Shown: one piece after another, positions 11,895 to 21,999 of the stretch
Numbering within the stretch: the stretch's first letter is position 1
Layout of the letters: the number at the start of each line of letters is the position of its first letter
From: Clavulina sp. PMI_390
Lineage: Eukaryota; Basidiomycota; Agaricomycetes; Cantharellales; Hydnaceae
Length of the DNA stretch: 28,881 bases
Direction: 5' to 3'
NCBI GenBank assembly: GCA_015039315.1
Contig: WIDE01000080.1
Coordinates: forward strand, 60,681-89,561
Translations under genes and position numbers: made by a program
The notes under the pieces: model-generated
What the model saw: only the letters and a program-made list of their open reading frames with translations
The model's database searches: none
Told to the model about the DNA's origin: nothing

Positions 11895-12532
11895 CAGCAT
11901 GTTCGGCCAGCACACCCCGTTGCCTGCCCCATCTTGAGTCCAGCGGTGATCATTTGTACGCTCCAGGCACGTCATAGGTGCCACCTGCCAGTCTCGCCCA
12001 CAAGACCCCACAATTGTTGGGTAGCCATTGTATACCAACTGACGCAACTAGCACAAACGAGATTACGACACACAGTGGAGCAAGCGGTGTTCCAAGGGTA
12101 TCATAAAATAGCGTCTTATCGCTTTGAATGTAGGATCGCTGTCGGGCAAGTGAAGCCGCAAGTTGTCATTACTTGGCTGATGGTCTATTGAATTGCCTGC
12201 GCCTCCCGCGTCTCCATACGGTAGCGCCCTTTCATCGAAAGCTGGGATAAAGATCATTACTTCGTCAAGTATGATGACGCAGTGATGGAGTCAGGCTCCT
12301 CTAGTTGGACTTCTTGTCTGAGAAGGACCACAATATGGTGGGAAAACCCTCACGTGATGCCACAAAACGAACCAGGCCTCCAAGCGACTCATCTTTGAGC
12401 TAGGGAATCATTAGGACCATGGGATAAGAAGATGAAATGATGGAACAAAGGTTTTACGATTGAGGTATACATGTACATCAAATTGGGGTCTCGTAGGCTG
12501 ACAACCCTGCTGGACTAAACTTGACTATCTAT
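11895..12532. other. Spacer between epoxide-hydrolase-like paralogues 1 and 2
   Basis: About 640 bp of upstream region for copy 1 and downstream region for copy 2. I see no recognisable gene. Short open frames here have no family features and no splice support. Similarity to the spacer upstream of copy 2 is limited to the first hundred or so bases next to the TATA box. Confidence 0.45.
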
Positions 12533-13915
12533 TTAACCTAACATAGTCGCGACCCACTCCTTGACGCTAGCTAGAACCCTGCCAGGCTCTTGCTCGATTA
12601 CCAGTGTCCCTTTGTTGAATGATTTGATGGTGATATTATCACAGTGGTCGACCTGAGCTTTGACAATAGCTGGTGGGATGACAGGATCCGCCTGACAGTC
12701 GATATAGAGATATGGGGTAGAGAGACGCTTGGGGAGATCTACGAACCGTGAAAGTACGAAATAAGACATGTTATATATGTTCATATGACCACGAAATATT
12801 CCTCACCTCCATCTTTCTTGTCAAAGTGGAACACCCTGAAGCGGAAATAACCCAGCATGGCCCTTGTATCCTGACCTTTGGCGAAGTTGAGAATATCTTC
12901 CATGTCCTATAAATGTGCAGGTTATCGATACATGTTGCAATAAGCTACACATTGAAAGAGGGAAGCAAGGAAATCCCCGCATACGAGCTCACCTGTTCAG
13001 AGGCCCAGGACGGGAAAGGAGGTTTTCGATCGGCCTTCAAGCTCGCCTCCAGAGCACCAGTATCGTACAAGTTGTTTACAGTGACGGAGGGAGGGCTATC
13101 ATCGTACGTAATTCGGATGAATGATTCCATCTACAATCCAAACAGAGGGAAGATGCTGAGGTTAGCGTCCATCGACATCATGCGGGTGCTAATACTATTT
13201 AGCACTTACGCGATCGGACAAAAGTTGAGGTGCAGCATCAGATGCTAGGAAGGGCATTACACCCATGATGTCATAACCAAGGGAGGGCCTGAACATCGCG
13301 TTGAGCCCTTCGACGTCGACCGGCTTGGCCTCCGGTGGGATGAACGGGATCCCAATGCTATCAATCGAGAATGAGAAAAGCTCAGGTTTGCAGTAACTCC
13401 AAACACTCGTACTTAACGAGACCCTCTACATGCTGAGGATATTTGAGAGCAAAACGGTTTCCAACTGATGAACCCTATGACAATATTACGATATTTTTAG
13501 TTGCAATGTGGTCCCGGTAGCCATAATGACCTACCCAACCGTGACCGATAACAACGGTCTTTTGTACGCCCTCGGCAGCAAGAAGTTCCGCAACAGCGTC
13601 CGCGATCGCAAGTGTTGAGTACTTTTCAACCTCTTCAGGATGGCTAGAGCCACCATATCCCAATAACTCGACGACAACAACGCCATTCCCTTCTTCCATT
13701 ACAGGAGGGACAATGTCGCGAAACATCAGGACACCTAAAAGAGGTTGTGAGGAATCTACGGGCTAGCGGGAAAGAATCAAGATCATACCTGTGGGGAAAC
13801 CATGGAGGAAGAGAAAGGTCTTCTTCTCGGGTGAAGTAGGTTTTGTTGAGAGATAGTGGTACACATCACCCCCAAATTGGCCAGTCTTCCAGCCCGGGAT
13901 TTTGAAGATAGACAT
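12533..13915 (-). CDS. Epoxide-hydrolase-like alpha/beta hydrolase paralogue 2, catalytic residues replaced
   Basis: Seven exons (13915-13789, 13734-13535, 13474-13413, 13357-13210, 13130-12993, 12906-12807, 12738-12533) have exactly the same lengths as paralogue 1 (127/200/62/148/138/100/206) and encode 326 residues. HGFPT is kept at 38-42. The elbow is GHGW at 106-109, so the nucleophile position 108 is Gly. The His position 303 is Thr (KGTLVIEQE). The cap tyrosine positions are Val163 and Phe246. Asp276 is kept. The protein is therefore a second likely pseudoenzyme sharing the same Gly and Thr substitutions as paralogue 1, which suggests loss in a common ancestor of the two copies. All introns are 54-86 bp with consensus ends. 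The TATA box lies 58 bases upstream. It is most similar to paralogue 1, which lies 700 bp downstream. Confidence 0.88.
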
Positions 13916-13972
13916 TGTGGGGCGCTGGTAGAAATATTTGACACTGAAGCCCTCAGCCTCTCGACCTGTGAA

Positions 13973-13978
13973 TTTATA
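13973..13978 (-). promoter_or_regulatory. TATA box of epoxide-hydrolase-like paralogue 2
   Basis: TATAAA on the minus strand, 58 bases before the ATG, matching the spacing in paralogue 1. It is followed upstream by the shared GTTCGGCGAGCA and CCGTTGCCC elements (plus-strand reading, 13985-14015). Confidence 0.55.
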
Positions 13979-14862
13979 GACCTTGTTCGGCGAGCATCAG
14001 CCGTTGCCCGCAATTTTTTATTCTCCATAATCAGCTTGACTTACTTATTTCTCACTCCAAAAGATCCCAAAATCTCAGTAGTTGTGGCGTAGCATGTCTT
14101 CTTCAGCCCCCTCAATCCCGGCCTCTTTCTGAATCTGGCCCTTATTCTGATTCCATGATGCTACATACCATGGGGCAGGAAGCATAGAAATAGAGTCATG
14201 GAGTATTATCGCAGCATGTTGAATGCATTGTCGTACGTCCGCTGTTCGGGCAATCGAAGCCGTGGGTCAGCATGACGTTGCTGATATTCGCACAAATCAG
14301 TTCTGACTATGTTTACTGATGAGCGCAGCCCTATAGGTTCAGCAGTTGTACGTCTCCATTACACTGAAATCGGCGGCGTGCCTCCATAGATGTCGACCGC
14401 ATCAGGCTGAGATGCTCCTCTGAACTCAATGAAATAGATTTGGAGCTTGGTGGGGGCCAGCGAAAGAGATTGGAGACTCAAGAAGCTTAGACACTTCGTT
14501 GCCCACTCATGACACAACCAATTCTCTGCCTCAGTAGATGGGCCCATCGATTGATTTCCTAGGCGACCGAGCGCTTAGTTTTTCTCTAGCTCTCAAGTGA
14601 ATATTAGAAGATCACACGCGAGAACGTTTAGGTCCCGCATTGACAGCTGACCGTTGCCGAGACCGACACGGGGCCGTTCTTCAGATTGGGTCTTAGTTGA
14701 CCTGGAGACCTCATGATTGAACATTGTTACACCGTTAGTTGACATCAGCTACGCGCGGGAAGAATGCCCTAGGGTGTATTTGCAATACCCGGCATACCGT
14801 TATTGGGTGTAAGATGCAGCCACGGGAGAAAGCTTGCTCTGGAGCACCTACGTGGGTAGTCG
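13979..14862. other. Spacer between epoxide-hydrolase-like paralogues 2 and 3
   Basis: Nearly 900 bp without a supportable gene. The short open frames on both strands lack splice or family support. Apart from promoter-proximal similarity to paralogue 1, I see no repeat or RNA gene. Confidence 0.45.
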
Positions 14863-16269
14863 TTACGCGACTCGAGTCGCAAGCCATTCCTTAATGCCAG
14901 CAATTATACTGTCGGGCTCCTCCTCCATAACCCAGTGTCCCCCTTTGAGGGTCTTGATCGTGATGTCATCACAGTCCTCAATCTGGGCGTGTACGATCGG
15001 AGGTGCAATAGTAGGATCCTGTTGGCATTCAAAATAGAGGTATGGTGTCTTGAGGCGCTTAGGCAGATCTGAGGTTAAATTATCATCCAACGAGTCAGTT
15101 TGACTTCATCCTCACAGGCAGCACATCTTCCGGGGAGCAAGATATTTGAGGGAAAGGGGAACCTTACCAGAGTCGCCTTTGTCGAAGTGAAACAGAGCAA
15201 ATTGGTAGTAGTTGAGGAGAGCCTCCATGTCCTGGTTCTTGACAAAATCAACTGTAGCCCTCATCTCCTGAGATGGTGTAGGGCATTAAGCGAAAAGTTA
15301 GAGCCTTAGAAGGCGTTGCATCACGGGCGGGGCCGCCGTGGGCTCACCTCTCCAGTGATCCAGTAGGCAATAGGAGGCTTACGGTCGGCTGTCACATTGG
15401 CCTCAAGGGCACCAACGTCGCTGAACATGAGTCCAGAAGCAAGACGAGGGCTATCATTGAACATGCATCGGAGGAAACTTTCCATCTAGATGCAAATGGT
15501 TAGCAAAAGATTTTTAGGGTTAGGATATTTAAGGGCGAGACGTGTGGGTACTCGCATGATTGGATAATAATTTCGCCGCCCTATTAGTGACCAAAAAAGT
15601 GCATGTACGCCAAAGGTTCGAACCCCATCAAAGGCTTAAACATATCATTGTATCCTTGCACATTCATCGGCTGAGGATCCGCCTCTGGTGGGATGAATGT
15701 GAAGCCTATTCTGCTCATAGAGATGGTTAGGAGCGGATGAAGTATCAGCCGTGTTCTCGGCTCACAAGATGAGACCTTCACAGAGCTGTGGATACTTGAG
15801 GACGAATCGAGTGGCAATCGTTACCCCCTAAATCACATGACACTAGGAAGTCAGCCACAGAAGAAAAGATAAAGTAGTGCGACGTACCCAATCGTGGCCC
15901 ATCACGATTCCCCTCTCAACTCCCTCTACAGCCAGAATCTCCGCGACAGCATCAGCCATCGCAATACGGGAGTACGCCTCCGGTTCCTTGGGGCGGCTTG
16001 TGCCGCCATAGCCTAGCATCTCTGCGAGGATGACGCCGTGGCCTTCGTCAACGATACGAGGGACGATCTTTCGGAAACTAAGGGCACCTATGAAGAAGGG
16101 TATAAGCAAATGATATTGGGACATAATATCATACTAGGGTACCTGTTGGGAAGCCGTGGAACAAAATGAAGGTTTTTTTATCTTTTGACGCAGGTTTGAC
16201 AGAGAGATAGTGGTAGGTTTGATTGCTGAAGACCCCGCTCTTCCAACCAGATGCATCGAAAATAGACAT
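14863..16269 (-). pseudogene. Epoxide hydrolase paralogue 3: active site intact, frame broken in exon 4
   Basis: The seven-exon layout matches its siblings: 16269-16143, 16087-15888, 15827-15766, 15710-15556, 15485-15348, 15267-15168, 15068-14863. Exon 4 is 155 nt instead of 148: two extra codons plus one extra base. The extra base falls in a run of six A on the plus strand (15593-15598); after it the conserved ...AAKLLSNH segment continues in the next frame, while the current frame stops within a few codons. This copy has the full epoxide hydrolase active site: nucleophile Asp108 in GHDWG, charge-relay Asp in ECQQDP, His in GGHW, cap Tyr in LAYMHF and the second cap Tyr in NYYQ. By family it would open epoxides to diols through a covalent Asp ester. 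The exon 4 donor is GC rather than GT. A homopolymer sequencing error is a real alternative to a true pseudogene. Confidence 0.8.
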
Positions 16270-16344
16270 TGTAAAGGGAAGGTGCTGCGAAGCAAGGCCA
16301 GATCGAGGGGCTCAGGGGAAAGAGCAGCCTGAGGTTAAGGCGGG

Positions 16345-16350
16345 TTTATA
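16345..16350 (-). promoter_or_regulatory. TATA box of epoxide hydrolase paralogue 3
   Basis: TATAAAC on the minus strand, 76 bases before the ATG. The CTTCGGGGAG stretch just upstream is a diverged counterpart of the GTTCGGC element in copies 1 and 2. Confidence 0.5.
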
Positions 16351-17525
16351 TGCATTGGACCTTCGGGGAGGACGAAGCAATCGGCGTAAGGATTCATGTT
16401 TCCGCGGTCTCCGGATCCGCTAAATCGGATCATGGCTCGCGAAGTCTACACTAGGTGGTTGTTTGAGAAACAAATGCAACTCACCATTGGCGCTTTGTCT
16501 AGAAGGAGATTAACCACAGAGATCCATTTAGTAACAAGACGTCGAAGGAGTTTGCAGCATACGTCATCACGCGCGGCCAGTTGTACACCACCGAATGGGG
16601 CTGCGAGTAATGGCGTGGGTTTGCTATGGTCGATCAAGTACTCGGCTTTGTCCGCATGCCTGACTGTCAAGCCTCTAATTGGGGCATAAACATCAAATCA
16701 AGAATCAAAATAGTGCACAAACTACTATATCGTAAGACATTAGGCCCCTTTTTGATCGTGATTGTCTAGTCTAGAGGAGTCGTCGCGTATGATCGACGGC
16801 TCTTCACGTCCGAGTGTTCCGATCGAAACCAAAGCCAAGGACCGCGGAGGAAAGAAGAATTGGAATTATATTGAGATTCCAGCATCCGAGGCTTATGCTA
16901 TATGCATTTTCGAGGCGCAGATGGACAGAAGCTGGTCGACGGGGTCGCTCCAAGAGCGAGAGTTTCGCCGTGACTGAGACACATCGAGGCAGATGATTTG
17001 CACATCCATTACATGTAAATAGCGGCGCTGATTCCGGATATAATTCATAAGTGAGGCAACGGGTCGGCGGAAAGAGGCAAGAATGCTGAGTAGCTTCGGG
17101 GCTCGGGGTCAGATCTCGCCAGCTTGATGTGACCTCTGGGATGTTCGAATTCGCGAAGACGATGTGTATTACCTTTAAGCGGAAGCTGATGCCGGTTGGT
17201 TTGAATTCTGTGATGTTTTACGAGAAAGATGCTGTCACCGCTCTGCGGAGAGAAGAGTTGAGTTGATGGCTGTTTGGCACGCCATTTGATGCTTCGCGAA
17301 TCGAGCTACATCTACTTTATATATATGACCTAAAATGATTCTGCGCTTGGCATTCTATTTGACCTTAGGTAATTTGTACAAGGTTTCGCTGCAATGCATT
17401 TTCAGAATCATGCCTGGACGCCGGACGACGGCATCCTGCTCGATGAAGGACTCAGCTCCTGATCCTTTAATGGGAGGATCACCACGCCTTGTTCAACCCT
17501 AAGACATAGAAGATATTAGAACCAT
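16351..17525. other. Gene-poor spacer between hydrolase cluster and first arrestin-like gene
   Basis: About 1.2 kb with no supportable gene. Short open frames (for example around 16760-16990, plus) show no recognisable domain or splice pattern. There is a CCGGATATAA stretch near 17034, similar to the TATA context in the later direct repeats, but without further similarity that I can see. It may hold decayed sequence. Confidence 0.4.
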
Positions 17526-18525
17526 TCAAAAGGATGAAGCGAGCAGAAGACAGAGATCATAGCTCCTCTCGATGAAGTAACTCGCAAGGATGATAATGAC
17601 GTACGACATATCGGGAGTCAAGCGCCCCGCAAACTTGATGTGCACCCCGATGGTATACTCTGCCGCGATGATCCCGGTATCTTGCGCATGTTGCTTCGCT
17701 ACTTCGCCCATCTTGCCCTGCTGGTGTCTCAGGAAAGAGGGAGGGAGCTGTATAGCACCAAGAGCTTCGCCCTCTTCTGGGATAGCAGCGGGTTCAGGAG
17801 ATACGACGTCAGGCTTTGCCTCCGCTGTCTCAGAACTCTTTCGCCGACCGAAGAGAGAGCCAACTTTCGCCTTGAGAGAGGTCTTCCTCCCCAATGATCC
17901 CGTCGAAGAGGTTGACGTGGATGGGACAAAGGTCTCTGGGACGTCGAGTGTGAAGGAAAAGGTATGGGTTCCTTCGACTAGGCGAGTGGGTTCACCTTCA
18001 GGCGTGTCAATCGCTGGAGAGGAAGAGAGAAGGTCTGGAGTTGTGGTGTGCCAGAAGGACTGGTTGTGATCGCCTGGCTCGCCAAAGATGCCCTGGCCCG
18101 CATTGGCGCGCGCGTAGCCGCCTTTCTGGTCGATTCCCTCCATCTACAAAAATGTCATGTAGTAGGAATCAGCGATCAGGCCACACGCTCAAGGCTCGGC
18201 CGTGTAGAAAAGCAGAAGCTCGAGCCTAAATATGAGTACGCACCGAGATGGACAATGCCTTCACGTCCAGCTGTTTCTTCTTCACTGCAATGGAAATCTC
18301 CCCTTCGATCGTGCATGGCGAGTAGTACAGTGGACGGTGATTAGCATCGGGAGATTGAGAGTTTTTGAGCTTCAAGATGATGTCAGCACTACTGCTGCTT
18401 GGGAGGGCAACGTCGTGCGTCGTGAGAGGCCTGGACTCGTTGGTGTGGGGGTTGATGGTGGGGCCAGGTTCGAAGTGGCCAAGTTGAGGCTCTTTATAGC
18501 CTACAACCTCAGTGTAAAGGCTCAT
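17526..18525 (-). CDS. Arrestin-N-like protein, paralogue 1
   Basis: Exon 1 is 18525-18244 (94 codons) and exon 2 starts at 18143 after a 100 bp intron. Read through to the stop at 17526, the protein has 299 residues. It fits the arrestin N-domain: a beta strand TIEGEISIAVKK, the KALSIS strand, the LVEGTHTFSFTLDVPETFVPS strand pair, then LPPSFLRH and EYTIGVHIKFAG. Family knowledge: fungal arrestin-like proteins act as adaptors that recruit ubiquitin ligases to membrane transporters. Here only an N-domain is present, with no visible arrestin C-domain or PPxY motif, so that role is doubtful. A Ser/Thr and basic loop (about 170-210) interrupts the domain. A possible 39 nt in-frame intron begins at the GTACGT just after TPDM; with or without it the frame stays open. 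Paralogue 2, 1.4 kb upstream in the direction of transcription, has an exon 1 of identical length. Confidence 0.75.
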
Positions 18526-19905
18526 TGCTGCCGTGAAGGTGTGGGGGTGTGGACGGAGGGAGGAGCTGTGACAGGTGAGGGGAGGAGGGCTTGGAGAAGC
18601 CCTTGTGAGAAGGAGATAAGGCTAAGAAAAGAATGAGGTCATGAGGTGTCGTGTGTATAGGCCGCAAATCCTGACGTTGGACCTGTTGAGTTGGATCAGT
18701 TGATTAGGTCAACTCCATAGAATGTAATAAAATGGGCTAACCAATGAGGCTAAACCTCTATTGCTACGTTCCAATGGGTGTGAATGGACACCAGCAAGCT
18801 AGTGTATAACAAAGGGGAGGTGCCATTGCCAATACTCATAGGACTGGTGTGAGCGTGGTCACGATCCCGAGGGACCAGCTGTCATGTGAAGTGCTCTTCC
18901 TCACTGGATCTAGAAGGCCAACAAATAAAGCAACTAGGAGCTCCACATGCCTGCACATCAAGCGCCTTTGGCCCCAGGGTGAGAAATGAACACGCGAAGA
19001 ACATTAATTCTCTGTGCACTCACTACTTCGAGAGACCTGAGAGAGAATGCTCGGTCCAGTGATCATGAGTACGATAGTATGTGATGAAATAGAACAGGCG
19101 AGTTCTATCAATTCTCCCGGAGTCGAGAAACTTGGGTATATGACTCAGAATGTCCTGCCAAGCAGATTAGATCAAGCAGATGTGTTGTAGCTTCAAATTT
19201 CTCTAACAGAGCCCTATTAAACGTGGTATGATATAGTGATTTGGTTGAGTATGCCTGGAAAGCGAAGAATTTTAGTAGTGACAAGAGGCAAGACCGAGGA
19301 AGGAGAGTACGAACTTTGGATAGCGCACTCCCTCAACGTTGCCCTCCGTCCCGAGGATCCGGATAGCCCGGAGGTCAATGTAAGAGGCCTTGAGCTGAGA
19401 CAAAATACCGAGCTTCTGACCCCTCGAGTGTGTTTACGACCTCAACTTGGGCGGAATGCATCGCCAAGTGAACTGATAAACTTGAACAACCATCAATCGG
19501 TGATATTGTCGGCAACAGACAAGAAGATATCATTCGTCACAGAGAGTCTCTAGAGCGCCATTAGATTCGGAAATTTTTGTGTTCAGGTCGATCAACAGAG
19601 TTCAGACACCGGACAAGCCTGAGACATTGGCGTAGCTGGCGAGTGACCGCGCTTGTTTGAACTTATTTACGCCGAGCTCGTTCTCTTGAGACACAAGATC
19701 TTCTTACAGTTACAACTTTCTTTATGTGACATTTGGACCCTTATAACCCTGAATTGAATATCTCGGCATTGTTGTTCGACTCTGGATCATCCCGATCCAT
19801 CATCACGCCTGCACACCTGACGATAGCATCCGACCCGAAGCAAGACTAAGATCCTGGTCCTTCAGGAGGAGAATTACCACACTCTGGTGCACGCTGAGGG
19901 ACCCA
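18526..19905. other. Spacer between the two arrestin-like genes
   Basis: About 1.4 kb. An open frame at 19236-19553 (plus) contains an internal ATG, but it has no recognisable domain and no splice signals that extend it, so I do not call it a gene. No repeat or RNA gene was recognised. Confidence 0.4.
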
Positions 19906-20870
19906 TCACAGTAGATTGCATACCGGAGGTGGGCGAAAAAGGTAGGAGACGATGAGATCTTCCGCACTAGGCACACTTATAACGAGGAAAGGACAGACGT
20001 ACAACATATCTGGCGTGAAGAGTCCTCCGAATTTAAGCCGAACACCAATAGTATACTCAGCCACGACGATCTCGTCATCGTGAGCATGCTTCTCAACCAG
20101 CTCGTCCATCTTTTCCTCTTCGTGCCGCAAGAAGGACGGAGGGAGCGGAATGGGAGCGCTGGTGGCATTAGACTTTGGCTCTAAATCTTCTGCGTCCGTG
20201 ATATCCTTGTGGTGCCCGAAGAGTGCGCCTAGCTTCGCCTTAAGAGAGTTCTTCCCTTGCGACGAGGACGGGACGAAGCTGTCGGGGACCTCGAGCGAGA
20301 AGGGGAAAGTGTGAGCTCCTTCAGCCAAGCGAGCGGGTTTGCTCTCATCAAGAGTAGCGGTAGTTTCGGATGAATAGTGGAGAAGATTAGGTGTCATGGT
20401 GTGCCAGAAGGATTCGCTTTGAACGTCTGAGTCGCGAATGTTGCCTTGGCCCCAGATGACCTTCGAGTAGCCAGCCTGGTGGTCAATACCCTCGAGCTGG
20501 GGAAAATCCAATGCGAACGATGAGTGATATTAGCGTATGATACAGAAAAAGCAGAGACTGGAAATTATCAGAGAGGATAGCCACATACCGAGATGACCAA
20601 CGCCTTGGCGTCCAAATGATCTTTCTTCACGTCAATGGCGATCTCTCCTTCAATCGTGCATGGAGAGTAGTACAGTGGACGGTGACCATCATCTGGGGAT
20701 TGGGAATTCTTCAACTTCAAGATGATGTCGGCTCCACTGTCGCTGGGTAGAGTGATATTGTGCGTCGTGAGGGATTTGGGATCGCCCATGCGAGGTTTGA
20801 CGATGGGGCCTGGTTCAAAGTGGCCCATCTGAGGCTCGTCATAGCCTACGATTGCGCTGTATAAACTCAT
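19906..20870 (-). CDS. Arrestin-N-like protein, paralogue 2
   Basis: Exon 1 is 20870-20589 (94 codons, same as paralogue 1), then a 92 bp intron, exon 2 is 20496-20003, and a probable third exon is 19966-19906 after a very short 36 bp intron with GTACGT and CTAG ends. That gives 278 residues ending LFAEDLIVSYLFRPPP..., which reads like the natural continuation of an arrestin N-domain. Reading through the 36 bp also stays in frame. Domain features mirror paralogue 1: TIEGEIAIDVKK, LAEGAHTFPFSLEVPDSFVPSS, LPPSFLRHEEEKM, VAEYTIGVRLKFGG. The loop between strands is shorter than in paralogue 1. The C-terminal arrestin domain is absent, so adaptor function is uncertain. A third, decayed copy of its 5' end lies at 27971-28083. 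Confidence 0.75.
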
Positions 20871-21368
20871 GGACAGTAGTCACGTTGAGAGGCGCGAGGA
20901 GTAGAGTGGATTGCACGAGTCGCTGATCCTGGGAGGCATCGAGGTCACTTTAATATCTTGTTGCATGTATTGAGATAAGTGCCGAGGCTATGCAAGTCGG
21001 GAGAGGAGAAGAAGTTGCATACATGGCCTCGCCGATCCCGGTACTGAAGTGTCGAGAAGTCTTTGTTTGATGTGTTTCATTCAGTGCACCACATGGAGTG
21101 CCGCAGATGGCTCAATCTGATGACCGCGAGTGTATACTTCGTAATGTTCTGAGCTTATCATAAGAGCTCGGGAATCGAAGCATCCGTCTTAGGAGCTAAT
21201 GATACCAATCATATAGGGAGCTCGCGCCGACTCCGGATAGAGATACCCGCCGACAGTAGTAAAAACTGGTCCATTCCTTACTAAACGTGGTAGAGTGTTC
21301 CCAGACGAAACGGTCATACGAAGATACGCGTGCCTCCATGACACCACCGGTAGCACTCGCTGGCGGTG
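20871..21368. other. Spacer upstream of arrestin-like paralogue 2
   Basis: Holds the promoter of the arrestin-like gene. The first 130 bases resemble the sequence next to the arrestin relic at 28084-28190 (for example GAGGCTATGCAAGTCGG versus AAGGCTGTGCAATTCGG), so the duplication that produced the relic included promoter DNA. Near the end, a 7 bp inverted repeat (TGACACC at 21339 and GGTGTCA at 21365) could form a hairpin. No gene was seen. Confidence 0.4.
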
Positions 21369-21791
21369 TCAATGATCACGGCCAGTGACAAGGATTGGGA
21401 GGCTTTCGATCTTGCTACGATGAGACACAAAAACTAGCATTTCAGGATGTCGCGCTTCGCGCAAAAAATAAGGCACCTGTGCAATAGAACCCTTAATATC
21501 AAAGCTCTCTGGGAGAGTGGAACTGAACAGTTCAGGCTCTTGATGATGAGCTCGAGGCAACATACACTTGCATGGCTCACCAGTAGCCTGATCAGGCGCC
21601 ACATAGCCGATTAACACTGATAGATAGCAGACATAATGCCAAAGACGAGCTGATTCAAAGTGATAACTACTTTCACCACCTGGTATTGTGAGGAGGCGCT
21701 TATGTGGGAAGACAGTATGTTTGTTTGTGTCGACGTCCAGGATAACACCGAAAACATCCGGGAGATTGATTTTCTCTCTGTGGAAGGGTGA
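21369..21791 (-). other. Unassigned open frame of 140 codons, possibly an exon of a degraded gene
   Basis: An uninterrupted minus-strand frame with a plausible protein composition (LPDVFGVILDVDTNKHTVF near the start, VLIGYVAPDQATGEPC in the middle, ending in LPILVTGRDH). It has no ATG near its 5' end, so it needs an upstream exon. A candidate exon (21964-21839) has a consensus donor, but the phases do not match with the nearest acceptor, and it would overlap the promoter of the divergent hydrolase starting at 22000. An optional in-frame intron lies about 21617-21679. I do not recognise the family. It could be the remnant of a gene displaced by the duplication, or chance. Confidence 0.25.
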
Positions 21792-21999
21792 CTAATACGA
21801 TCGGGGTCGGTTATAGAGTGTCGGGCACGTTCAGTTACATCCCCGTTATCGCGACAAGTCAGAATGCTTATTACTCGTGCCTCGTCGTTTACGTCTCTGC
21901 CGACTGGGACTGGTATTAGTATACCCACCAGCGCAGCATAAAGCCTCGATACCTTCGCCACCATAACACGTCTGTCTCCCTTCCCTCCACTCATCCACA

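Noticed and set aside
8793..16269. Reading the dehydrogenase and hydrolases as a secondary-metabolite biosynthetic cluster
   Set aside because: No synthase, P450 or dedicated regulator is present; two of the three hydrolases lack the catalytic residues.
16762..16977. Plus-strand open frame of about 70 codons in the 1.2 kb spacer
   Set aside because: No ATG at its start, no domain, and no splice signals that extend it.
19236..19553. Plus-strand open frame of 105 codons between the arrestin-like genes
   Set aside because: Composition is unremarkable and I recognise no family; the antisense reading shows no arrestin C-domain either.
21339..21371. Inverted repeat TGACACC/GGTGTCA as a terminator or regulatory hairpin
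   Set aside because: Only seven paired bases with a long loop; such hairpins arise by chance and factor-independent hairpin terminators are not used by fungal mRNA genes.
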